64,000 bases of DNA from Sepiola atlantica (Eukaryota > Mollusca > Cephalopoda > Sepiida > Sepiolidae), in contig OY744523.1 in assembly GCA_963556195.1 (NCBI GenBank), positions 78,319,445 through 78,383,444 of the forward strand. The letters are read 5' to 3'. The position numbers and the translations under genes are program-made. Every line of letters begins with the position of its first letter. The first letter of the stretch is position 1. Under the pieces are notes generated by a model. It was not told the origin of the DNA. It worked only from the letters and a program-made list of their open reading frames with translations, and searched no databases. Shown here piece by piece: positions 1 through 9,705 of the stretch.

Positions 1-16
1 TACTCGCAACTAGAAC

Positions 17-1094
17 TTTTTTTTTACATAACTGATCCCTCACAACAAATAATTGATCTCACTGACACACCGTGGTGTTTGCTTTTTTTTTACATAACTG
101 ATCCCTCACAACAAATAATTGATCTCACTGACACACCGTGGTGTTTGCTTTTTTTTTACATAACTGATCCCAACAAATAATTGATCTCACTGACACACCG
201 TGGTGTTTGCTTTTTTTTTACATAACTGATCCCAACAAAAAATTGATCTCACTGACACACCGTGGTGTTTGCTTTTTTTTTACATAACTGATCCCAACAA
301 ATAATTGATCTCACTGACACACCGTGGTGTTTGCTTTTTTTTTACATAACTGATCCCAACAAATAATTGATCTCACTGACACACCGTGGTGTTTGCTTTT
401 TTTTTACATAACTGATCCCTCACAACAAATAATTGATCTCACTGACACACCGTGGTGTTTGCTTTTTTTTTACATAACTGATCCCAACAAATAATTGATC
501 TCACTGACACACCGTGGTGTTTGCTTTTTTTTTACATAACTGATCCCAACAAATAATTGATCTCACTGACACACCGTGGTGTTTGCTTTTTTTTTACATA
601 ACTGATCCCAACAAATAATTGATCTCACTGACACACCGTGGTGTTTGCTTTTTTTTTACATAACTGATCCCAACAAATAATTGATCTCACTGACACACCG
701 TGGTGTTTGCTTTTTTTTTACATAACTGATCCCAACAAATAATTGATCTCACTGACACACCGTGGTGTTTGCTTTTTTTTTACATAACTGATCCCAACAA
801 ATAATTGATCTCACTGACACACCGTGGTGTTTGCTTTTTTTTTACATAACTGATCCCTCACAACAAATAATTGATCTCACTGACACACCGTGGTGTTTGC
901 TTTTTTTTTACATAACTGATCCCAACAAATAATTGATCTCACTGACACACCGTGGTGTTTGCTTTTTTTTTACATAACTGATCCCAACAAATAATTGATC
1001 TCACTGACACACCGTGGTGTTTGCTTTTTTTTTACATAACTGATCCCAACAAATAATTGATCTCACTGACACACCGTGGTGTTTGCTTTTTTTT
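17..1094. repeat. 62/66-bp minisatellite, about 17 copies
   Basis: Head-to-tail copies begin with tttgc plus a run of nine T, then acataactgatccc, and end in cactgacacaccgtggtg. Unit starts (tttgc) fall at 78, 144, 206, 268, 330, 392, 458, 520, 582, 644, 706, 768, 830, 896, 958, 1020 and 1082. Spacing is 62 bp, or 66 bp where a tcac insertion follows the ccc (units at 78, 392 and 830, and the partial first unit). Copies are almost identical, which suggests recent homogenisation. The left edge (about position 17) and right edge (about 1094) are both inside the window. No coding role is seen. Confidence 0.97.
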
Positions 1095-1628
1095 CTGCAC
1101 TGCCAAACATGTTGTTCTTCCTTATTGTTTCCAAACTCCCTAATTCAAGTGTTTCGATTTTGGAAAAGCAGCATTATTATCAAAAGAGTTGGAAAAGTAA
1201 TGTATATGGTACACAGTGCAAAATGGGAGTACAATTGAGATCCAGATTCACTGAGGAAAGAACTGCACAAAAGGAAGCACAGATGGATGTACTTTATGAT
1301 ATCTTCAACATTCCATTCTGAAATTATAGATCTAAGAGGGGCTAGTAAAAGAAAGAGAATACACATAACATTTCTGAACCCAGATCCTAAAAGAAAACGA
1401 TCCTAATTTCCCCCAAGAAAATAATCTAACAACTAACACCCCTCTTACAATGGACTATTCTAAACTTTATCAGCATTCAGACAACTGCTACTACTATTTC
1501 ATGCAACTACATTTTCCTATGTTAACTTTTATATATTTGTAAGTGAATCTGGGAATCTGCATGAAATGTCTGACAGAACCCTTTATTTAATCCACGGGAG
1601 GTAGATGTTCTAATTCTATCAGCCATAA
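1095..1628. other. unique AT-rich sequence, no gene seen
   Basis: Two short overlapping open frames on opposite strands (1076-1321 and 1145-1366) have no recognisable domain and partly read the minisatellite edge. I see no splice-bounded coding exon, RNA gene or mobile-element end here. Confidence 0.6.
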
Positions 1629-1782
1629 CCGTGTAGAAGTCTTAAGTAATTATTAATTGTCTACGTGAATCTGTGGCGCAATGGATAAAGTGCTACATAT
1701 TAAGTGATAGACTTCTGGAGGTTGAAGGTTCAATTCTCAGTACAGGCGATATAATTAATAATTACTTAAGACTTCTACACGG
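1629..1782. repeat. 30-bp perfect inverted repeat enclosing a tRNA-like element
   Basis: The left arm (1629-1658, starting ccgtgtagaagtcttaag) is exactly the reverse complement of the right arm (1753-1782). The 94 bp between them hold a tRNA-like sequence. SINEs are not normally bounded by inverted repeats, so this may be a small hairpin (MITE-like) element that captured a SINE, or a composite of two events. No clear target-site duplication is visible beyond the arms. Confidence 0.85.
1661..1750 (+). repeat. tRNA-derived SINE head (Pol III A and B boxes)
   Basis: An A-box-like tggcgcaatgg lies at 1674-1684 and a B-box-like ggttcaattct at 1727-1737, about 43 nt apart as in tRNA-derived promoters. 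The stretch resembles the D-arm to T-arm core of a tRNA but has no clean acceptor stem, so it is not called a tRNA gene. A related, more decayed copy lies at 56920-57010. tRNA-derived SINEs are known from cephalopods; assignment to a named family would need a repeat library. Confidence 0.6.
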
Positions 1783-2080
1783 CCATGGCTGACAGAACGA
1801 GAACTATTTACACTGGTGGATTAAACAAAGGGTACCATCCGAAATTCCGTACAGATTCACCTGAAAAAGGTTAGAGGTTACATCGGCCGAAACTTTGTGA
1901 GAATAACATCCAAAATTATGAGAACAATAGTCTGAATAATTCAAATAATACAAAGTAGATTACATAATAATTGATGAATGCATTTACTTAAACGTAAGAG
2001 TTGAGCATTTTTTTTTTTACTTCCTAGTGAAATTAAATTTATCATGTAAATACTTTAACCATTGGATTTAATATTTTTCA

Positions 2081-2115
<35 letters not shown>

Positions 2116-2895
2116 CATTATATCTCATTATTTATGCTAAATTTTTCTGCCTTTACTATATTTAAAATTTATTTTCTTCTATGGAATTCTTTAAATAAAA
2201 AATTATTATTCTATTGATTATATCTATTGATTGTATTTATTTATGAAAATGATCAAACAACGTTCACTATCCATTAAAAAAATGTTTTTCTGATCTTTTT
2301 TTTTTCAGTTTTTAAAAACAAAACATGGGGATAAATATTTTATTTTGTCACTGCTAAGTGAAAGTAGTGAAATATTCCGGATCATTTTTAGTGAAAATGT
2401 TCAAAAAAACCTTATTCTTGGGCTCGGTTTTAAATAAAAGCATCTAAAGTGGTTGGAACCATTCTTGCTTAGTAAAAATGATCTATCAGGAATGATTAAT
2501 TCTATTCTTGGCAGTACCATACTTTTGAATTGTAGTGATCTAGGTGCAGAATGATTGATGGGGTATGTTCTTAGGATCAGCTGGAACACCATATGAAGGT
2601 GTCAAGAGTTGATGGTTCGTTTGACCACGTGGCATAGGATATTTGAGGTCATTTTCTGTCGGAATTTTAGCTTAGGCATACACATAATGTTAAGATCTTG
2701 ATAAATAGGGACTCTGAGACCCCTCATCCCCATGTAATGATGGTCCAATCAGTAACCCTTTTATATATGTTTTATTCACTAAAAATAAAATATAGTTAAC
2801 ATTAAAAAAGAACACATTATTATTCTTGGTTCAAAAGACGGGCAATACAATATAGTATTCATCAAACAATGCAATACTAAGTGGTCAGACATTGT
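1783..2895. other. AT-rich non-coding sequence with a (TA)n tract
   Basis: Holds a (TA)n microsatellite at 2082-2112 and several T runs. The only open frame of note (minus, 2401-2592, 63 codons) has no recognisable domain. No gene is called. Confidence 0.6.
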
Positions 2896-3030
2896 TTGCT
2901 ACTGGTACTATGAGACTCAGTTGCTTCTGGTACAATGGGACTCAGTTGCTACTGGTACTATGAGACTCAGTTGCTACTGGTACTATGGGACTCATACATT
3001 GTTTGCTACTGGTACTATGGGACTCAGTTG
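2896..3030 (+). repeat. 25-bp tandem repeat, about 5 copies
   Basis: Units beginning ttgctactggtactatg start at 2896, 2921, 2946 and 2971. A further copy starts at 3003 after a short interruption (atacattgt) that repeats the sequence at the left edge. Copies differ by a few substitutions (g/a, act/ttc). Confidence 0.9.
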
Positions 3031-3189
3031 CATGTTAATTTGGAGAGGAGATGAACGATGCAATGCCTTCAGAGATGCTATCAAACAGAATTACTTAGTG
3101 TGACAGATTGAAAGGAAATTAGCAACTCGTATATACCAATGGGACTCGACTCTCTCTGTTGAGGAAACTAAGTAACTCGTGCTCCCAGT

Positions 3190-3955
3190 TATTTGTTTCC
3201 ATTCACCATAAATACTGAGAGCATCTGCTTCTCAGTGTTGCGACAACCCCAGCCTGTTCAGTCTCTCATTAACTTCGATTTATGGAAGACTTTGGTATGG
3301 GGTAATACCAGTCGAGGATTCGTTCTTGACAATCAGTCCAGCAGGAACTGGGCCATTTCGGTGGCCTTTTATCTGTCAGGCTGAGGTATTGGTTGTGGGT
3401 TGTCCTAGGAGGTCCACCCTCCCAGGCCTTGCCTCCCCTCTTTGGGGTGGAGTAAGTTTATTGCTTACTGCCTAAGGCGCCCTGACTGGGGAATGCCGAC
3501 GGAACTGCTCAGGCTATTTTTGCTAGGACAGAGTGCTTCTTCTTTTAGGTGCGCTGGCTTGATTCTTCCCCCACCTTCCGACTTTGTGTCACATATTCTT
3601 GCAATGGGAAGGAATTACATACTTGGCCCTCCTGAAACCTGTTCAGTCTCTCTGTAACTTCGGTTGCTGAGAGGCGATGTGTTGGGGAAATACTGGTTGA
3701 GGATTCGTTCTCGACAATCAGTCTGGCAGAGACTATGGTCATTTCAGAGGCCTTTTATCTGTTGAGCTGACGTATACTTTCCTGTGTTGTCTTCGGAGAT
3801 GCACCCTCTCAGGCTTTGCCTCCCCTCGTTGGGGTGGATTAAGTCCATTGCTTAGTGCTCTTCCTTTAAGGGTGCTGGCTTGATTCCCCCCCACCCCCCC
3901 CCACCTTCTGACCTTGTGTCACATATTGCTACGGTGAGAAGCGATTAAATACCGT
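3190..3955 (-). repeat. two tandem copies of a dispersed element related to the 49-kb SINE-like copy
   Basis: Copy 1 spans about 3236-3640 and copy 2 about 3641-3955. Both contain the order: ttcgttctTgacaatcag-like block, gttgtc, a block like ggtccaccctcccaggc, gcctcccctctttggggtgg, agtttattgcttactgcc, and a final cttgtgtcacatatt. The same blocks occur in reverse complement at 49150-49400. The U2-like segment of the 49-kb copy is not evident here. Small open frames in this region (3193-3384, 3442-3657, minus 3545-3742) are regarded as repeat shadows. Confidence 0.8.
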
Positions 3956-4589
3956 TATTTGTGTTGTGTGTGTCGATGAGGATGGGGGCACTCACTGACT
4001 TATTTGCTTGGTCGTAGTCTATGTTATTTTCTTTTTTGTGAGAGGGAAGCGGGGAGAGGCTTTGTTTTTAATTGACAATTTATAACTGGATTGCAACTTG
4101 TTAAATACCAAATAATTCCGTCCACAATTAAATTTACTGCAAAAGAACGGAAAGGTTGTTCTATCAAAAATGCCCAACTTTTATCCACAATATAAAAAAT
4201 ATTCATAAATAGAACTAGGTGTTATATTAAAATGAAAACAATCATTTAAATTGAATGGTTAATTAATGAGATGTCCTTTTTCAAAGCAATATGAAAAGTA
4301 GCTAACCTTACGATATTGATCGAATACATATGATCAGTATATGAGGAAGCTATTGTTCTAAATTGTGAAGTTGAAATAGGTGTTTTAATCCCACTGTTAC
4401 AGCAGAAAACGGTGCAACTTTATATATATACAGAATGTTAAAGTCAAATTTGATCATTTTTTGATATTCTGTTTCGGATAGCTGTTTCTGTGTACTACTG
4501 GTGGGTTTGAGAGCTGGAGACAATGGACGACTGTACAGCAATGGAATATTGGAAGAGAGTTATCATCATGATTCGTAATTGATTCAAAA
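3956..4589. other. non-coding AT-rich sequence
   Basis: No element end, RNA gene or coding exon was recognised. Two short minus-strand open frames (4024-4206 and 4350-4541) show no family motif. Confidence 0.5.
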
Positions 4590-5155
4590 GTTCAGAAATC
4601 TTAGCTGCTGCTCAGTGCGCCTTGAATATTTTGAAGCGATGAGATGTGAGCTGAAGAATTGCGGCAAAGATGTGAAAGCAGTGGCTAGTAAGAAAGATCA
4701 TAGCAAGCATTATGACTGTGTCTGCACAACAAAATGCGTTGAGAAGCTGCAAAAAAATGCAGCAAGATCCAAGCAAGGTAATGTGGACCGTGGCAAGAAA
4801 AATGGATGTCAGGGTGGCTACTATTAAAAAAAAGCGCTGAACAAGGATGTTCGTTACTCCTCATACAAGAGTTACAAAGGGCAACTACTCACTGCCAAGG
4901 CTCAAGCCTTATAAAAGCCAAGAAACTGCTCAACAAGGTCAACACAAACAGTAAACTTGAAGGGGGCCCTTGTTCTTCTCAGGATCAGTTGAACAACGTG
5001 CAGAACAACAATTAGCTGCCCTACAGTCCGTATGAAGTCCCATGCCTCATGAAGACCAAGATCTCTAAAACTGTGATTGCCTTTGGGTGTTTTTCAAAAG
5101 GAACTCAGACTCAATTCAGATGGTTATATTGAATTGTCAAGCAGGGCTGAAGTGG
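4590..5155 (+). pseudogene. Tc1/mariner-superfamily transposase relic
   Basis: An intact copy would encode a cut-and-paste transposase. Here the conserved segments are spread over three frames in the right order. About 4739-4800 reads VEKLQKNAARSKQGNVDR (region before the second helix-turn-helix). A shifted frame reads KMDV-VATIKKALNKDVRYSSYK (about 4798-4870). About 4915-4945 reads IKAKKLLNKV. About 5030-5087 reads SPYEVPCLMKTK followed by ISKTVIAFG, and about 5104-5140 reads LRLNSDGYIELS. These match the general layout of mariner-like transposases, where the catalytic D,D,D/E residues lie in the second half. Frameshifts, at least one stop and loss of everything after about 5155 make it non-functional. 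No terminal inverted repeats were found. Assignment to superfamily is fairly firm; the lineage is not. Confidence 0.65.
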
Positions 5156-6025
5156 GTGGAGTAATTATCATGCCAAATAGGAGAGGTGCATATAGAGGTC
5201 AGAAAGTTAGTGAACAAACAGAATCACAGAGACGACCATTGTTAGAGATGAGGCAGAAAGATGCGCTCGTTCCCTGTGTGTCTTTCCATTAAGAACATAT
5301 CTCCATATTAAATTAAAACACTTATATTTAATTAATCATTATAATAATTTTATATTTTTCAGAGTTTTACTAGGAATGACTAAATAAAGTTTTGAAAAGC
5401 AAGTTAATTCTAACATGTAACTTGAGTGAATGAAAATGCTATAAATGCCCCCCGACCAAAAAAAAAATAGCTCACAAAAATTAAAAGGAAACATTTATTT
5501 CAAAGTAGCCGTTTCAAAAAAAGTATTTTTGAAATATAATCTTTTAAATTTTCTTTTTTTTTGCTTAATGATGTTTCAAAGAGATTGGTAAACAAAGATG
5601 TGAAAAAGTTGGTGCTTTAAAGTGTTTAAATGCTCTGCATTTGTTCTTCGAAAGAGGACCACACTTAAATTCATGAACCGCCATTGTTGACTTCTCTTCA
5701 ATCTATTTATGAGAAATACTTTAGAACATTTACAAAAGTTTTACTATTTCATTTACCAATTTTAAACAGGAAATGTTCTTTCTGATTTTCATTGTCATTG
5801 TTTTATTATGTTGAAGTCACAATTTAAAACTACATTCACCAACATTCTGGTAACTGCAACAATAATGAGTAAACCATTTCAGTGATAGAAAGAAGTGAAC
5901 ATACAACTTAGATGATAGTCGGTCTTCCATATCGACCTCCTCAGGCTTAGGCTGTGAACTAGAAAGAGAATCTTCATCCTGAACACAAAGTTCATAGTCT
6001 CCTCACTTTTAATATAACTTCAATG

Positions 6026-6028
<3 letters not shown>
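5156..6028. other. AT-rich non-coding sequence
   Basis: After the mariner relic the sequence turns A/T-rich without repeats I can place. No gene is called. Confidence 0.5.

Positions 6029-6113
<85 letters not shown>
6029..6113. repeat. (TA)n microsatellite, about 85 bp
   Basis: Uninterrupted TA dinucleotides. The open frames across it that read Tyr-Ile alternation are artefacts of the repeat. Confidence 0.99.
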
Positions 6114-6115
<2 letters not shown>

Positions 6116-6640
6116 CTAAATAGTAATTCTTATTACGTTTCTTTCCTTTCTTTAAATCTTCGTTTACAAATTGCCATCAGGATGTCACACATTGCAATAT
6201 ATACATTTCGATTGTGTTCGGAACAATCAAGTAGAATCACCTTTAGTAATTACATATGTTGTTTGCAATCCCTTTTATGTATCATGTTGTATTATGCCCC
6301 TATCACATCTGTCTTTGACAAACGTTCTCTGTGATTTTTTGTTTTTCTTGCAAAGGATGTTTAGAACAAACATCTTTCAGTGTTACACTGAAAGATGTTT
6401 GCTTTGAAAAGTGTTTTGTAGGAAAGGTGGAGGAGTCTTGGTTTTGGGAATGTAGTTGACCTTTTGCTTACCTGTTCTGGTGTTACAGGTTAACATTCAT
6501 CGAGCTTAAATTGGAAGAGGTTAGTAAGTATAGTATTGAAAGTATATGCTAAAACATATTTTTCACAATAATATATATATATATATATATTAAATTATGT
6601 TTTTAATATTTTACCTATGTACAAGGTCGTTTAAAGCTTA
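6114..6640. other. non-coding sequence with a short perfect hairpin and a (TA)n tract
   Basis: A 17-bp perfect inverted repeat with a 1-nt spacer lies at 6367-6383 and 6385-6401 (arm starts caaacatctttcagtg). A (TA)n tract lies at about 6570-6591. Nothing coding is recognised. Confidence 0.8.
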
Positions 6641-9436
6641 CGGCTCTCATCAGCGCAGGGAAATAACAATCTCTTCACACCATTTTGACATGACTGAATA
6701 CCTACAACTCTACCGTAAAGACTCTGACAAACAACTGCATGGGCTAAAAGTTTATGTTTTGAACATACTTGACTAGAGAACATAGGCTAAAATCAGATGA
6801 TCAAGCCTACATCTGCTTTAAACTAACCTTACAGCACAGCGTTAGTTACTTATATTTCTTATACCGTTCTCTTTCGACCCAGGACTGTACTCTGCTTAAC
6901 TCTGTCTGTCTGAAAACATAGACACAGCACTTTCACTCAACTCGAGAGACCAAATACATGTATTTGGGGATTTTAATGCACACCACCGTGACTGGCTTGG
7001 ATTCTTTAGCTATACAGACGCAGCTAGTAACTCGACGTATAGTTTCTCCATAGCACACTCCCTCTTACAGACTGTCACTTTCCCGACCCGCCTACCTGAT
7101 TGTTGGACCAGCAAGCCTCACTTCTCGACCTGTTCTTGATCTCATTGGCTGGCGCTTGTGTGACGAATGCCCATAGCCCAGTCAGAAACGCTGATCACGT
7201 AATGATTGATATCACCCTAACATCTCGTTCCAAAGCTGATGAGCCGTTGCTCAAAACGACGAGATACTACAAGCAGGCTGATTAGGAATCTATCAGAGAT
7301 CACATCAGTGACCCCCTATGGAGTGAAACTTTTTCTCTCCTTGCTAATCAGTGTGCAAATGAGGTAACCGAATGTGTCAAATCAGGCATTGAAGCATATG
7401 TCCCCATGCGAAAATTCTACAATTCTACAATTCTACAATAGTTCCCCTCAGAATGTGCAGCTGCTATTGCACAGAGGCAGCAAGCATTCCGAAAATTCGC
7501 CCACCATAAGTCAACTACAAATTGACAGAAATTTATAGCGTCAAGAATAAATTGTAAGGCAGTGATAGGTGAAGCAAAGAGAAGGTATATAGAGATGACC
7601 AGAAAACGCATTCAGTTGCAAAAACTGGGTACTCGCGATTTCTGGAAAATCTTCAATAGTGTGATGAACTATGGACAATTAACAATTCTCCCACTATCAA
7701 ACCACAATGATGTCGTTTGCACGGCAACTGATAAGGCTAAGCTACTTGCCCAGCGTTTCGTCTTAAACTTTACTTTGGACTCCACAAACCACTCCCTCTT
7801 AAATTTCTCATTGCGGACCGATGACAATCCTACCATCTCATGTCAGAGACATCATAAAAAACTTGACACCTACAAAGTGGGCCTGATCTTGTACCAGTAA
7901 TAGTAATAAAGAAATGATCTGCTGAACTGACCCCTGTCATCTTCAAACGCTACAACAAATACCTTGCCGAATCTTGATTCCCTGATAGCTGGAAAATTGT
8001 CTCTGTGATACCAGTCTTCAAGAATTCTTAAGATAGAACTGACCCTCCGAATTATCGCCCTATCAGTCTACTGAAATCTTTAAATCTTTAATCAATGTAG
8101 TTATAATCTGGCACCTCAGTTATAACTTCTTTCTAGCGATAGTCTGCCACTTCGTTAATGCTAAACTTCTTTCTGACCATCAGTATGGATTTAGGCCAGC
8201 ACGGTCTACTGTGGATAGCCATAGTCATCTCTGAACGCATATACTATACACTGGACAAGGTTGGTGAAGCTAGGGCAATAGTGCTAGATATATACAAAGC
8301 CTTTGACAAGGTCTGATATTAAGGTCTTCTTATTAAAATTCATTCATATGTATTATTGGACGAATATTATATATATGTAGATCCTTCCTAACTAAAAGAA
8401 AGATGCAGATTGTCCTCGATGGCCGTTCATCCAAACAACATGACATAAATTCAGGTTTACCCTAGGGATCGATTCTTGAACCTTTATTGTTCCTGATTTT
8501 CGTAAACGACCTCCCTGATGACATTGTCTTTGAGATGGGTATATTTGCTAACGACACCATGCTCTACTCTCATCATGTGGGCAAAACAGATGCACACATA
8601 TCCGAGGCAATGGCTGAATCCTTTAAAAGTGATCTCCAGTCTGTAGTGGAATACGTCATAAATGGATGGTAACATTTAATGCTGCTAAGACGAAGCTCCT
8701 TTCCTTCAACAACTACAAGAAACCTCTTAAACCACTGATTGTCATGGCAAATAACACCCTACCTGAGAGTTTAACGTTCAAACTCCTCCTCAGCCTAACA
8801 TTCACAGGTAACATGAATTGGAATAAATACATAAAAGACATTGCTAAGGTTGCTGCAAAGAAGGTGGGCTCCCTCTACCGTGCTAGAAAACTTCTCACAC
8901 CTGACATTATCCTATATCTCTACAAAGCCACCATCCATCCATGCATGGAGGATTATTGTCACATCTCGGCTGGTGCACTATCCACTAGTTTCTCCCTCTT
9001 AGACAAGGTCCAAAAAAAGAGTTGATAATTTAATAGGCCTCTCACTATCCACCCACCTCCAGCCCCTGTCCCATCACTGCAATGTTGCACCCTTGTGCTT
9101 GTTTTACAAGTACTTCAATGTATTTTGTCCCAGTGAACTTGCTGCTCTGGGGCCCCTCGACGTAAATACACTCGACCAACCCGACAATCAGCTAAATCCC
9201 ATCCATTCACTGTGAAGGTTCCCAGATGCCAGAGAGCCTTCTACTCCAATAGCTTCTTTCCTCATGCTACCGGCCTTTGAAACTCCCTCCCTGCTCCCTG
9301 TTTCACTGACTGTACCAACATGCAGAAATTTAAAACTAATGTGAACAGGTATCTCGCTTCCCAGCTCCCAATTTAGGATGCCCCCCCCCCCCCCAAAAAA
9401 AACTTTGCCTTGTTTGGGGTGAACTATGTAAAAAAA
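6640..9436 (+). pseudogene. non-LTR retrotransposon (LINE) ORF2 relic, copy 1
   Basis: A nearly full-length but dead copy of the ORF2 that supplies endonuclease and reverse transcriptase for target-primed insertion. The APE-type endonuclease region covers about 6650-7300, with FGDFNAHHRDWLG at about 6962-7002. Reverse transcriptase motifs follow: QYGFRPARSTVDS (about 8181-8220); motif A VLDIYKAFDKV followed by two stops (about 8281-8325); motif B region PLLFLIFVNDLPDD (about 8480-8523); motif C region GIFANDTMLYS (about 8535-8570), where the second of the paired catalytic aspartates reads Asn. The C-terminal region (TIHPCMEDYCHISAG) runs to about 9030, and the 3' tail ends near ccttgtttggggtgaa (9407-9436). 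Multiple stops and frameshifts are present. The same family recurs at 50690-52845, 54335-54595 and 61735-62258. The motif style fits the Jockey/CR1 group; the clade is my inference. Confidence 0.88.
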
Positions 9437-9590
9437 TTAAATATAATGAAAATGAATTCTCCATTAAATTCCCTATTAAAAACTGAATGAAATGAATAAA
9501 AGGGGAGCGTCGATTGGTCAAATAAACAATTATATATTTCTGAGTAATTTGAAATGGTTACTTTGTGTTTTTCGCCTTTATTATTTACTA
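9437..9590. other. spacer after LINE copy 1
   Basis: Short AT-rich sequence without recognisable content. A (CT)n tract follows downstream at about 9667-9707. Confidence 0.5.
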
Positions 9591-9672
9591 GCAGGGCTAC
9601 CTGGCGTTGCCCAGGTCCATAAAAAACAAAAAAGAAGTTAAATAACATGTATAACTTCTTTATATTAAAACT

Positions 9673-9705
<33 letters not shown>

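Noticed and set aside
1661..1750. Functional tRNA gene
   Set aside because: A and B boxes are present, but there is no acceptor stem or convincing anticodon arm; it fits a SINE head better.
6023..6334. Coding frame with a Tyr-Ile repeat
   Set aside because: Translation of a (TA)n tract; the same artefact appears at 19448-19706, 40120-40404, 43162-43359, 45718-45921 and 63456-63702.
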